Positions 1-10,899 of a DNA stretch of 64,000 nucleotides are shown here, piece by piece. Below the pieces are notes generated by a model that was not told where the DNA came from, ran no database searches, and saw only the letters and a program-made list of their open reading frames with translations. Position numbers and translations under genes: made by a program. Origin of the DNA: Zeus faber (taxonomy: Eukaryota; Chordata; Actinopteri; Zeiformes; Zeidae); NCBI GenBank assembly GCA_960531495.1, contig OY482849.1, forward strand, positions 310,001-374,000. The letters run 5' to 3'. Each line of letters opens with the position of its first letter. Position 1 is the first letter of the stretch.

Positions 1-2157
1 TTCCAATCTTTATTTTATTTCTTTCAATCTTTTTTTCTTTCAATCTTTCTTTCATCTATCTTTCAATCTTTCTTTCATTCTTTCTTTCAATCTTTCTTTT
101 TTCAATCTTTCTTGCAATCTTTCTTTCAATTGTTTAATCTATCAATCTTTCTTTCATTCTTTCTTTCAGTCTTTCAATCCTTTTTTCAATCTTTCTTTAA
201 ATCTTTCAATCTTTCTTTCATTCTTTCTTTCAATATTTCAATCTTTCAATCTTTCTTTCATTCTTTCTTTCAATCTTTCAATCTTGCTTTCATTCTTTCT
301 TACTTTCAATTTTTCTATCTTTCAATATTTCTTCCAATCGTTCTATCTTTCTTTCATTATTTCTTTCAATCTTTCTTTCTTTCAATCTTTCTTTCCAACT
401 TTCTTTCAATCTTTCTTTCATTCTTTCTTTCAATATTTCTTTTTTCAATCTTTCTTGCAATCTTTCTTTCAATTGTTTAATCTTTCATTCTTTCTTTCAT
501 TCATTCATTCTTTCTTTCAATCGTTCTTTCATTCTTTCTTTCAATCTTTCAATCTTTCTTTAAATATTTCTTTCGATCTTTAATACTTTCAATCTTTTTT
601 CAAACATTCAATCTTTCTTTCAATATTTCAATCTTTCAATCTTTCAATCTTTCAATCTTTCTTTCATTCATTCTTTCAATCTTTCTTACTTTCAATTTTT
701 CTATCTTTCATTATTTCTTTCAATCTTTCTTTTGTTATTTCTTTCAATCTTTATTTCTTTCAATCTTGCTTTCCATCTTTCTTGCAATCTTTCTTTCAAT
801 TGTTTAATCTTTCAATGTTTCTTTCATTCTTTCTTTCAGTCTTTCAATCTTTTTTTCAATCTTTCTTTCATTCTTTCTTTCAATCTTTCTGTCCGTCATT
901 CTTTCTTTCAATCTTTCTTTCAATCTTTCTTTCATTCTTTATTTCAATCTTTGTTTCATTCTTTCTTTCAATCTTTCTTTCAATCTTTCTTTCTTTCTTT
1001 AAATCTTTCTTTCAATCTTTCTTTCAAACTTTCAATCTTTATTTCAATCTTTCAATCTTTCTTTCAATCTTTCAATCTTTCTTTCATTCTTTCTTTCAAT
1101 ATTTCAATCTTTCAATATTTCTTTCATTCTTTCTTGCAATCTTTCAATCTTTCTTTCATTCTTTCTTTCAATTTTTCTTACTTTCAATCTTTCTTTCAAT
1201 CTGCCTTTCATTCTTTCTTTCAGTCTTTCAATCTTTCTTTCATTCTTTCTTTCAATCTTTATTTTGTTATTTCTTTCAATCTTTCTTTCTTTCCATCTTT
1301 CTTTCAATCTTTCTTTTATTCTTTCTTTCAATCTTTCTTTTTTCAATCTTTCTTGCAATCTTTCTTTCAATTGTTTAATCTTTCAATCTTTCTTTCATTC
1401 TTTCTTTCAATCTTTCTTTCATTCTTTCTTTCAATCTTTCTGTCGGTCAATCTTTCTTTCAGTCTTTCTTTCAATCATTCAATCTTTCAATCTTTCCTTC
1501 AATATTTCTTTCTTTCAATCTTTCTTTCAATCTTTCTTTCATTCTTTTCTTCAGTCGTTCAATCTTTCTTTCAATCTTTCTTTTTTTCAATCTTTCTTTC
1601 AATCTTTCTTTCATCCTTTCTTTCAATCTTTCGTACAATATTTCTTTCAATCTTTCTTACTTTCAATCTTTCTTTGTTTAAATCTTTCTTTCAATCTTTC
1701 TTTCAATCTTTCTGTCCGTCATTCTTTCTTTCAGTCTTTCTTTCAATTATTCAATCTTTCAATCTTTCTTTCTTTCAATCTTTCTTTCAATCTTTCTTTC
1801 AATCTTTCTTTCTTTCTTTAAATCTTTCTTTCAATCTTTCTTTCAAACTTTCAATCTTTATTTCAATCTTTCAATCTTTCTTTCAATCTTTCAATCTTTC
1901 TTTCATTCTTTCTTTCAATATTTCAATCTTTCAATATTTCTTTCATTCTTTCTTGCAATCTTTCAATCTTTCTTTCATTCTTTCTTTCAATTTTTCTTAC
2001 TTTCAATCTTTCTTTCAATCTGCCTTTCATTCTTTCTTTCAGTCGTTCAATCTTTCTTTCAATCTTTCTTTTTTTCAATCTTTCTTTCAATCTTTCTTTC
2101 ATCCTTTCTTTCAATCTTTCGTTCAATATTTCTTTCAATCTTTCTTACTTTCAATCT
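1..2157. repeat. Pyrimidine-rich tetranucleotide satellite, left segment
   Basis: The whole stretch is built from 4-base words, chiefly TTTC and AATC, with ATTC, AATA, GTTC and rare TTGC or CAGTC variants. The commonest arrangement is a 12-base unit TTTCTTTCAATC. The plus strand is nearly free of G, and many 60-base stretches have none. All three plus frames stay open for long distances (for example 732-2159, 475 codons reading FFQS/NLSF/IFLS motifs) simply because a 12-base unit without stop codons repeats in every frame; I do not regard these as genes. A block ending near 1690 is repeated ending at 2157: both carry a run of T's, a CATCC word, a CAATATTT word and a TTACTTTC word in the same order. 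The array begins before the window and is interrupted at 2158 by a LINE. Confidence 0.95.
2153..2157. repeat. Left copy of candidate LINE target-site duplication (AATCT)
   Basis: The five bases AATCT immediately precede the first non-array base of the LINE and recur at 4630-4634 immediately after its tail. The duplication is short, and its edges are ambiguous because the element's tail ends in ATGTAA and its 5' end starts within a repeated CTGAGTCGAGCT motif. The true length could therefore be 3 to 5 bases. Confidence 0.5.
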
Positions 2158-2551
2158 GAGTCGAGCTAACTCTGAGTCGAGCTCTAGTGCTGAGGTTGCT
2201 GTGTAGTGTATCACTGCTCGTATTGTAGTATTGCAACTTGGACTACTGGATTGACTCTGTACATTTCACTGCTATTTGCTGATCTGCCAACAAGCTTGTG
2301 TTCCAGACACACCCCCTATTCAGGTAAGTCCTCTCTTATATGGGCGTGCTCTTAGCCAGGTGCAACCCTAATCACACGAGCAGCTGTATTCTATCACCTA
2401 TTTATGGTCCTGCCCTTCAAGCGTTGGCCCATTTGTAGTCGCTCTCGTGTGAAGACGCTCTGTGTAAAGACGCACGTCTACCTCTGCACGTCAACCGAAG
2501 CAAGGACACCGAACAAGGCAAACCTGCCTTCTTTCTCTCACTCCATACAAA
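2158..2551 (+). other. 5' untranslated/leader region of the LINE
   Basis: No recognisable domain is encoded here. A 12-base motif CTGAGTCGAGCT occurs at 2156-2167 and again at 2172-2183, a 16-base period at the extreme 5' end. A frame from 2404 to 2631 (75 codons from an ATG) has no recognisable similarity and overlaps the endonuclease frame, so I treat it as non-coding. The endonuclease frame is open back to a TAA at 2465-2467 but contains no ATG before the endonuclease domain, so the normal start is not evident in this copy. Confidence 0.6.
2321..2329 (+). promoter_or_regulatory. Consensus 5' splice-donor-like sequence CAG|GTAAGT in LINE leader
   Basis: The nine bases CAGGTAAGT match the vertebrate U1 splice-donor consensus exactly. 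A pyrimidine-rich stretch (about 2528-2544) followed by ACAAAG at 2546-2551 could act as a weak acceptor. Whether it is ever used cannot be told from sequence; a chance match is quite possible. Confidence 0.3.
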
Positions 2552-4117
2552 GTGTGCTACTACCGCATCCCTACAACTTCAAGGTCACCCAGAAAGCGTC
2601 GTTATACCATACGCCGATGCAATCCGGGTAACCTCAGGTCCCTGCAGCAAACATCTTCTGCAAAGACCTCCTTCTCTGTTGGCTTGTGGAATTGTCGATC
2701 TGCAGTTAACAAGGCAGACTTCATTTCTGGTCATGCCAACCAACTCTCCTTAGAGCTCCTTGCTCTCACTGAGACATGGATTAAACCGGAAGATAGCGCA
2801 ACCCCGGCTGCACTCTCCACTAACTACTCATTCTCCCACACATCCAGACCATCTGGCCGTGGTGGTGGGACTGGCCTGCTAATTTCCAACACATGGAAAT
2901 TTAATCCACTGCTGCCTTTAAACAACTTTGCCTCCTTTGAATATCACGCCGTCTTGGTGACTGCTCCGGTGAAAGCCTATGTGGTCGTCATCTACCGTCC
3001 ACCAGGACAACTAGGTGACTTCCTACATGAGCTTGACACCCTGCTGTCATCAATCCCTGAGCACGAGTGTCCCATGCTCGTCCTCGGAGACATGAACATT
3101 CACTTGGACAGTGCGAGCTCGGCTGACTTCCTGTCTTTGGTTCGCTCGTTCGACCTAAGACAGATCCCGACTCCACCGACTCACAAGGCTGGCAAAGAGC
3201 TTGATCTCATTCTTGCTCGGAGCTGTACCACCGACAACCTATGGGTCACTCCTCTTCATCTCTCTGACCACTTCTTCATCCACTTCAATGTCCAGCTACC
3301 AAAACAACCCCCCACCTCCCCACCCATGGTTACTATCCGCAGCAATCTCCGCAACTTGTCTCCCACCCACTTCTCCTCTGTGCTCTCCTCTTCTCTTCCA
3401 CCCCATGGCACTTTCTCCTCTCTGCAGGTTAATGATGCCACTGACTCCCTCTGCTCCACCTTGAGCTCATGTCTGGATATCCTGTGTCCACTATCCACCA
3501 CACCTGCTCGTTCAACCCAGTCGCACCCTTGGCTGACTGACACCCTCCGGACAACGCGCACTGACCTCAGAGCAGCCGAGAGGAAATGGCACAAATTCAA
3601 AACAACTGAGGATCTTGCTAGCTACCAGACACTGCTGTCCTCCTTCTCTTCCGGCATCACTGCTGCCAAGAAGGCCTTCTTCAACGATAGGATCAACGGT
3701 GCCACAGACACACGTACGTTATTCACCACCTTCAAGTCTCTGCTTTACCCTCCACCACCTCCCCCAGCTACTAACCTCACTGCTGACTGCCTTGCCTCCT
3801 TTTTTACTAACAATGTGGCAGCCATCAGCAGCCAATTCACTAAACAACTTACTCACAACCTGTCTTCTCCAGCCCTAGGCTCATCGATCCCTGGTTTCGC
3901 CCCCCTCGCTGAAAGTGAGGTATCTAAACTACTTGACTATCTGGCGAAAACGGAACTGCTGGTCTTCCCGGCCAAACAAGGTATTTATCACAACATTGAT
4001 ATTAAAATCGACTCTCTATCTCTTGTTCCTACCAAGGCTGCAAGGAATCTTGGTGTCATTATTGATGACCAACTGACATTCTCGGACCATGTTGCCGCCG
4101 TCTCCCGGTCCTGCCGC
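2552..4117 (+). pseudogene. LINE ORF2 remnant: endonuclease domain, reverse transcriptase deleted
   Basis: In a functional L2 this protein nicks target DNA and copies the element's RNA there. Counting from the first possible (GTG) codon at 2552, the endonuclease hallmarks are intact: N47 in LWNCRSAVNK, E74 in LTETW, YRPPG at 148-152, GDMNIH at 179-184, ELDLIL at 216-221 and SDH at 238-240 (its H codon is 3269-3271). The linker continues to about 3935, where the SEVSKLL segment jumps directly into AKTELLVF (about 3944-3967), a segment that in intact elements lies beyond the catalytic YADD box. The whole polymerase core is therefore missing, yet the frame is kept across this join. A conserved NLGVIIDDQLTF block follows at about 4046-4082. 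After about 4117 the frame runs into unrelated residues and stops at 4303. It is a dead copy, but the endonuclease part carries no stop codon. Confidence 0.8.
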
Positions 4118-4475
4118 TTCGCACCAGCCAAAGAGGGCACATGTCACTCCGCTGCTCATCGAGCTCCACTGGTTACCTGTAGCCGCCCGCATCAAGTTCA
4201 AGTCTCTTATGCTGGCCTACAGAGTGATTGTTGGGAATGCTCCCGCCTACTTAAATGCTCTTGTAAGAGCACATGTTGCCCCCCGGATGCTGCCCTCGTC
4301 TAATGAGTGTCGCCTGGCTCTGCCGGCCATACAGCCACGGCAATCCAGGCTATTCTCATTTGTAGTTCCACGTTGGTGGAACGAGCTGCCAAAAATGACC
4401 AGAGCGGGGACCTCCCTCTCTGTCTTTAAGAAGCACCTGAAGACCCAGCTCTTCAGTGAGTACCTCCTGTCCTAA
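4118..4475 (+). pseudogene. LINE ORF2 C-terminal fragment, frameshifted
   Basis: This is the carboxy-terminal tail of the same L2 polyprotein, now in a different frame from the endonuclease part. It reads KRAHVTPLL, HWLPVAARIKFK, LMLAYR, WWNELP (near 4374) and FKKHLKTQLF, then stops with TAA at 4473-4475. These blocks are typical of the tail of fish L2 ORF2. The frame change coincides with a second internal deletion near 4117-4125, where sequence between the RSCRFA block and the KRAHVTP block is lost. The open frame reaches back to an ATG at 4089, but those first codons are the endonuclease-frame DNA read out of phase, so I do not count them. Confidence 0.75.
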
Positions 4476-4580
4476 TCTACAATTACTGAGCACCACCTTG
4501 CAGTATTTATTGTTACACCAATGTTGTTGTTACACTAATCTCTGTCGCAATGTAGCTGAATGTTATTCTCCCTTGTAAGT
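4476..4580 (+). other. 3' untranslated region of the LINE
   Basis: About 100 bases separate the ORF2 stop from the conserved terminal hairpin. There is no canonical AATAAA signal, which agrees with L2 elements ending in a short tandem repeat rather than poly(A). No further feature is visible. Confidence 0.65.
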
Positions 4581-4597
4581 CGCTTTGGATAAAAGCG
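4581..4597 (+). promoter_or_regulatory. Conserved L2 3'-end hairpin
   Basis: CGCTTT at 4581-4586 pairs with AAAGCG at 4592-4597 around the loop GGATA. In L2 elements and the SINEs that parasitise them this 3' stem-loop is the likely recognition site for the element's reverse transcriptase. It is intact here although the polymerase gene is not, so this copy's RNA could in principle be recognised by another L2 enzyme (inference). Confidence 0.75.
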
Positions 4598-4611
4598 TCT
4601 GCTAAATGACT

Positions 4612-4630
4612 AAATGTAAATGTAAATGTA
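4612..4630 (+). repeat. LINE 3' tail, (AAATGT)n
   Basis: Three tandem AAATGT units (4612-4629) plus a partial unit form the terminal microsatellite of the element, as expected for L2/CR1-type elements that end in short repeats rather than poly(A). Confidence 0.8.
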
Positions 4631-4634
4631 ATCT
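4630..4634. repeat. Right copy of candidate target-site duplication (AATCT)
   Basis: AATCT here matches 2153-2157. From this point the host array resumes with CTTTCTTTGTTTAAATC, the continuation seen at uninterrupted paralogous sites near 1670 and 5890. Confidence 0.5.
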
Positions 4635-5485
4635 TTCTTTGTTTAAATCTTTCTTTCAATCATTCTTTCAAACTTTCAATCATTATTTCAATCTTTCATT
4701 CTTTCCATCTTTCTTGCAATCTTTCTTTCAATTGTTTAATCTTTCAATGTTTCTTTCATTCTTTCTTTCAGTCTTTCAATCTTTTTTTCAATCTTTCTTT
4801 CATTCTTTCTTTCAATCTTTCTGTCCGTCATTCTTTCTTTCAGTCTTTCTTTCAATCATTCAATCTTTCAATCTTTCTTTCTTTCAATCTTTCTTTCAAT
4901 CTTTCTTTCATTCTTTATTTCAATCTTTGTTTCATTCTTTCTTTCAATCTTTCTTTCAATCTTTCTTTCAATCTTTCTTTCTTTCTTTCAATCTTTCTTT
5001 CAATCTTTCTTTCAAACTTTCAATCTTTATTTCAATCTTTCTTTCAATCTTTCTTTCAATCTTTCTTTCATTCTTTCTTTCAAAATTTCAATCTTTCAAT
5101 ATTTCTTTCATTCTTTCTTGCAATCTTTCAATCTTTCTTTCATTCTTTCTTTCAATCTTTCTTACTTTCAATCTTTCTTTCAATCTGCCTTTCATTCTTT
5201 CTTTCAGTCTTTCAATCTTTCTTTAAATCTTTCTTTAAATCTCTCTTTCAGTCATTCTTTCAAACTTTCAATCTTTATTTCAATCTTTCAATCTTTCAAT
5301 CTTTCTTTCAATCTTTCAATCTTTCTTTCATTCTTTCTTTCAATATTTCAATCTTTCAATCTTTCTTTAAATCTTTCAATCTTTCTTTCATTCTTACTTT
5401 CAATCTATCTTACTTTCAATCTTTCTTTCTTTCAATATTTCTTCCAATCGTTCAATCTTTCTTTCATTCTTTCTTTCAATCTTTC

Positions 5486-6948
5486 TTTTGTTATTTCTTT
5501 CAATCTTTCTTTCTTTCTATCTTTCTTTCAATCTTTCTTTTATTCTTTCTTTCAATCTTTCTTTTTTCAATCTTTCTTGCAATCTTTCTTTCAATTGTTT
5601 AATCTTTCAATATTTCTTTTATTCTTTCTTTCAATCATTCTTTCATTCTTTCTTTCAATCTTTCTGTCTGTCAATCTTTCTTTCAGTCTTTCTTTCAATC
5701 ATTCAATCTTTCAATCTTTCCTTCAATATTTCATTCTTTCAATCTTTCTTTCAATCTTTCTTTCATTCTATCCTTCAGTCGTTCAATCTTTCTTTCAATC
5801 TTTCTTTTTTTCAATCTTTCTTTCAATCTTTCTTTCATCCTTTCTTTCAATCTTTCGTTCAATATTTCTTTCAATCTTTCTTAATTTCAATCTTTCTTTG
5901 TTTAAATCTTTCTTTCAATCTTTCTTTCAAACTTTCAATCATTATTTCAATCTTTCATTCTTTCAATCTTTCTTTCAATCTTTCTTTCAATCTTTCAATC
6001 TTTCTTTCATTCTTTCTTTCAATATTTCAATCTTTCAATCTTTCTTTCAATCTTTCTTTCAATCTTTCAATCTTTCTTTCAGTCTTTCTTTCAATCTTTC
6101 TTTCAAACTTTCAATATTTATTTCAATCTTTCAATCTTTCAATCTTTCTTTCAATCTTTCTTTCATTTTTTCTTTCAATCTTTCAATCTTTCTTTCATTC
6201 TTTCTTTCAATATTTCAATCTTTCAATCTTTCTTTCATTCTTTCTTGCAATCTTTCAGTCTTTCTTTCATTCTTTCTTTCAATCCTTCTTACTTTCAATC
6301 TTTCTTTCAATCTGCCTTTCATTCTTTCTTTCAGTCTTTCAATCTTTCTTTAAATCTTTCTTTCAAACTTTCAATCTTTATTTCAATCTTTCAATCTTTC
6401 AATCTTTCTTTCAATCTTTCAATCTTTCTTTCATTCTTTCTTTCAATCTTTCAATCTTTCTTTCATTCTTTCTTTCAATCTATCTTACTTTCAATCTTTC
6501 TTTCTTTCAATATTGTTTCCAATCGTTCAATCTTTCTTTCATTCTTTCTTTCAATCTTTCTTTTGTTATATCTTTCAATCTTTCTTTCTTTCAATCTTTC
6601 TTTCCATCTTTCTTTCAATCTTTCTTTCATTCTTTCTTTCAATCTTTCTTTCATTATTTCTTTCAGTCTTTCAATCTTTCTTTCAAACTTTCAATCTTTC
6701 TTTCAATCTTTCAGTCGTTCAATCTTTCTTTCAATCTTTCTTTCAATCTTTCAATCTTTCAATCTTTCTTTCAATCTTTCAATCTTTCTTTCATTCTTTC
6801 TTTCAATATTTCAATCTTTCAATCTTTCTTTAAATCTTTCAATCTTTCTTTCATTCTTACTTTCAATCTATCTTACTTTCAATCTTTCTTTCTTTCAATA
6901 TTTCTTCCAATCGTTCAATCTTTCTTTCATTCTTTCTTTCAATCTTTC
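5486..6948. repeat. Higher-order block, copy 1 (1463 bp)
   Basis: The label TTTTGTTATTTC at 5486 recurs at 6949 and 7976, and the sequence between follows the same word order. Exact offsets are 1463 and 1027 bases. Labels TAAATC (5368 and 6831) and the AATCCTTC-containing segment (near 6280, 7745 and 8772) confirm them. Confidence 0.85.
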
Positions 6949-7975
6949 TTTTGTTATTTCTTTCAATCTTTCTTTCTTTCTATCTTTCTTTCAATCTTTC
7001 TTTTATTCTTTCTTTCAATCTTTCTTTTTTCAATCTTTCTTGCAATCTTTCTTTCAATTGTTTAATCTTTCAATATTTCTTTTATTCTTTCTTTCAATCA
7101 TTCTTTCATTCTTTCTTTCAATCTTTCTGTCTGTCAATCTTTCTTTCAGTCTTTCTTTCAATCATTCAATCTTTCAATCTTTCCTTCAATATTTCATTCT
7201 TTCAATCTTTCTTTCAATCTTTCTTTCATTCTATCCTTCAGTCGTTCAATCTTTCTTTCAATCTTTCTTTTTTTCAATCTTTCTTTCAATCTTTCTTTCA
7301 TCCTTTCTTTCAATCTTTCGTTCAATATTTCTTTCAATCTTTCTTAATTTCAATCTTTCTTTGTTTAAATCTTTCTTTCAATCTTTCTTTCAAACTTTCA
7401 ATCATTATTTCAATCTTTCATTCTTTCAATCTTTCTTTCAATCTTTCTTTCAATCTTTCAATCTTTCTTTCATTCTTTCTTTCAATATTTCAATCTTTCA
7501 ATCTTTCTTTCAATCTTTCTTTCAATCTTTCAATCTTTCTTTCAGTCTTTCTTTCAATCTTTCTTTCAAACTTTCAATATTTATTTCAATCTTTCAATCT
7601 TTCAATCTTTCTTTCAATCTTTCTTTCATTTTTTCTTTCAATCTTTCAATCTTTCTTTCATTCTTTCTTTCAATATTTCAATCTTTCAATCTTTCTTTCA
7701 TTCTTTCTTGCAATCTTTCAGTCTTTCTTTCATTCTTTCTTTCAATCCTTCTTACTTTCAATCTTTCTTTCAATCTGCCTTTCATTCTTTCTTTCAGTCT
7801 TTCAATCTTTCTTTAAATCTTTCTTTCAAACTTTCAATCTTTATTTCAATCTTTCAATCTTTCAATCTTTCTTTCAATCTTTCAATCTTTCTTTCATTCT
7901 TTCTTTCAATCTTTCAATCTTTCTTTCATTCTTTCTTTCAATCTATCTTACTTTCAATCTTTCTTTCAATCTTTC
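6949..7975. repeat. Higher-order block, copy 2 (1027 bp, 436 bp shorter)
   Basis: This is colinear with copy 1 but lacks the 436 bases corresponding to about 6513-6948 of copy 1. The shortened form goes straight from CTATCTTACTTTC to the TTTTGTTATTTC label of the next copy. Confidence 0.82.
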
Positions 7976-9010
7976 TTTTGTTATTTCTTTCAATCTTTCT
8001 TTCTTTCTATCTTTCTTTCAATCTTTCTTTTATTCTTTCTTTCAATCTTTCTTTTTTCAATCTTTCTTGCAATCTTTCTTTCAATTGTTTAATCTTTCAA
8101 TATTTCTTTTATTCTTTCTTTCAATCATTCTTTCATTCTTTCTTTCAATCTTTCTGTCTGTCAATCTTTCTTTCAGTCTTTCTTTCAATCATTCAATCTT
8201 TCAATCTTTCCTTCAATATTTCATTCTTTCAATCTTTCTTTCAATCTTTCTTTCATTCTATCCTTCAGTCGTTCAATCTTTCTTTCAATCTTTCTTTTTT
8301 TCAATCTTTCTTTCAATCTTTCTTTCATCCTTTCTTTCAATCTTTCGTTCAATATTTCTTTCAATCTTTCTTAATTTCAATCTTTCTTTGTTTAAATCTT
8401 TCTTTCAATCTTTCTTTCAAACTTTCAATCATTATTTCAATCTTTCATTCTTTCAATCTTTCTTTCAATCTTTCTTTCAATCTTTCAATCTTTCTTTCAT
8501 TCTTTCTTTCAATATTTCAATCTTTCAATCTTTCTTTCAATCTTTCTTTCAATCTTTCAATCTTTCTTTCAGTCTTTCTTTCAATCTTTCTTTCAAACTT
8601 TCAATATTTATTTCAATCTTTCAATCTTTCAATCTTTCTTTCAATCTTTCTTTCATTTTTTCTTTCAATCTTTCAATCTTTCTTTCATTCTTTCTTTCAA
8701 TATTTCAATCTTTCAATCTTTCTTTCATTCTTTCTTGCAATCTTTCAGTCTTTCTTTCATTCTTTCTTTCAATCCTTCTTACTTTCAATCTTTCTTTCAA
8801 TCTGCCTTTCATTCTTTCTTTCAGTCTTTCAATCTTTCTTTAAATCTTTCTTTCAAACTTTCAATCTTTATTTCAATCTTTCAATCTTTCAATCTTTCTT
8901 TCAATCTTTCAATCTTTCTTTCATTCTTTCTTTCAATCTTTCAATCTTTCTTTCATTCTTTCTTTCAATCTATCTTACTTTCAATCTTTCTTTCTTTCAA
9001 TATTGTTTCC
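7976..9010. repeat. Higher-order block, copy 3
   Basis: It starts with the same label and is colinear with copy 2 at an offset of 1027 bases to beyond 8840. At 9001 it carries TATTGTTTCC, matching copy 1 at 6511 (offset 2490 = 1463 + 1027), so copy 3 has the full-length ending that copy 2 lost. Confidence 0.78.
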
Positions 9011-10899
9011 AATCGTTCAATCTTTCTTTCATTCTTTCTTTCAATCTTTCTTTTGTTATTTCTTTCAATCTTTCTTCCTTTCCATCTTTCTTTCAATCTT
9101 TCTTTTATTCTTTCTTTCAATCTTTCTTTTTTCAATCTTTCTTGCAATCTTTCTTTCAATTGTTTAATCTTTCAATCTTTCTTTCTTTCAATCTTTCTTT
9201 CATTCTTTCTTTCAATCTTTCTGTCCGTCAATCTTTCTTTCAGTCTTTCTTTCAATCATTCAATCTTTCAATCTTTCCTTCAATATTTCTTTCTTTCAAT
9301 CTTTCTTTCAATCTTTATTTCATTCTTTCCATCAGTCTTTCAATCTTTCTTTCAATCTTTCTTTCAATCTTTCTTTTTTTCAATCTTTCTTTCAATATTT
9401 CTTTCAATCTTTCTTACTTTCAATCTTTCTTTCTTTAAATCTTTCTTTCAATCTTTCTTTCAAACTTTCAATCTTTATTTCAATCTTTCAATCTTTCAAT
9501 CTTTCAATCTTTCTTTCAATCTTTCTTTCTTCTTTCAATCTTTCTTTCATTCTTTCTTTCAATATTTCAATCTTTCAATCTTTCTTTCATTCTTTCTTTC
9601 AATCTTTCTTTTGTTATTTCTTTCAATATTTCTTTCATTCTTTCTTTCAATCTTTCTTTTTTCAATCTTTCTTGCAATCTTTCTTTCAATTTTTGAATCT
9701 TTCAATCTTTCTTTCATTCTCTCTTTCAGTCTTTCAGTCTGTCAATCTTTCTTTCAGTCTTTCTTTCAACCATTCAATCTTTCAATCTTTCTTTCTTTCA
9801 ATCGTTCAATCTTTCTTTCATTCTTTCATTCTTTCTTTCAATCTTTCTTTTTTAAATCTTTCTTGCAATCTTTCTTTCAATTGTTCAATCTTTCAATCTT
9901 TCTTTCATTCTTTCTTTTAATCTTTCAATCTTTCTTTCAATCTTTCAATCTTTCTTTCATTCTTTCTTTCAATCTTTCTGTCTTTCAATTTTTCATTCAA
10001 TCTTTCTTTCATTCCTTCTTCAATCTTTCTTTCAAATTTTCTTTCAATCTTTCTTTTTTCAATCTTTCTTTCAATCTTTCTTTCATTCTTTCTTTCAGTC
10101 TTTCAAAATTTGTTTCAAACTTTCAATCTTTCTTTCAATCTTTCAGTCGTTCAATCTTTCTTTCAATCTTTCTTTGAATCTTTCAATCTTCAATCTTTCA
10201 ATCTATCTTTCAGTCTTTCTTTCAATCATTCAATCTTTCAATCTTTCTTTCAATCTTTCTTTCTTTCTATCTTTCTTTCAATCTTTCTTTCAATCTTTCT
10301 TTCATTCTTTCCTTCAGTCTTTCAATCTTTCTTTCAATCTTTCTTTCATTCTTTCTTTCAATCTTTCTTTCAATCTTTCAATCTTTCTTTCAATATTTCT
10401 TTCAATCTTTCTTACTTTCAATCTTTCTTTCTTTAAATCTTTCTTTCAATCTTTCTTTCAAACTTTCATTCTTTATTTCAATCTTTCAATCTTTCAATCT
10501 TTCTTTCATTCTTTCTTTCAATCTTTCTTTCAATCTTTCAGTCTTTCTTTCAATATTTCTTTCAATCTTTCTTTCTTTAAATCTTTCTTTCAATCTTTCT
10601 TTCAAACTTTCAATCTTTATTTCAAACTTTCAATCTTTCAATCTTTCTTTCAATCTTTCTTTCAATCTTTCTTTCAATCTTTTAATCTTTCTTTCATTCT
10701 TTCTTTCAATCTTTCAATCTTTCTTTAATTTTTTCTTTCAATCTTTCTTACTTTCAATTTTTCTATCTTTCAATATTTCTTCCAATCTTTCAATCTTTCT
10801 TTTGTTATTCTTTCAATCTTTCTTTCTTTCAATCTTTCTATCCATGTATCTATCAATCTTTTTTTCATTCTTTCTTTCAATCTTTCTTTTTTCAATCTT

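Larger units (their letters stand above)
2158..4630 (+). mobile_element. Internally deleted L2-clade LINE (non-LTR retrotransposon)
   Basis: The composition changes abruptly at 2158 from pyrimidine array to ordinary mixed sequence and returns at about 4631. Inside are, in order: a non-coding 5' region, an apurinic-type endonuclease domain (about 2680-3275), a linker, a short remnant of sequence downstream of the reverse transcriptase active site (about 3942-4117), a C-terminal coding block in another frame (about 4118-4475), a 3' untranslated region, a terminal hairpin and an AAATGT hexamer tail. This order, the C-terminal HWLPVAARIKFK block and the 3' end are those of fish L2 elements. The reverse transcriptase core, including the catalytic aspartates, is missing, so the copy cannot be autonomous. 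Both ends appear present, so this is an internally deleted copy rather than a usual 5'-truncated one. L2 is the best clade call; CR1-like relatives are the alternative. Confidence 0.85.

Noticed and set aside
490-515. Separate (CATT)n microsatellite
   Set aside because: Only a few consecutive ATTC words within the general array grammar, not a distinct element.
2404-2631. 75-codon ATG frame in the LINE leader as an ORF1 protein
   Set aside because: No zinc-knuckle, coiled-coil or esterase-like features, and it overlaps the endonuclease frame. More likely chance.
3201-3878. Other-frame open stretches inside the LINE (3201-3464, 3615-3878 and minus 3256-3600)
   Set aside because: These are shadows of the endonuclease/linker frame with no recognisable motifs.
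4606-5226. 206-codon frame spanning the LINE tail and the array
   Set aside because: A chance fusion of the AAATGT tail with stopless array sequence.
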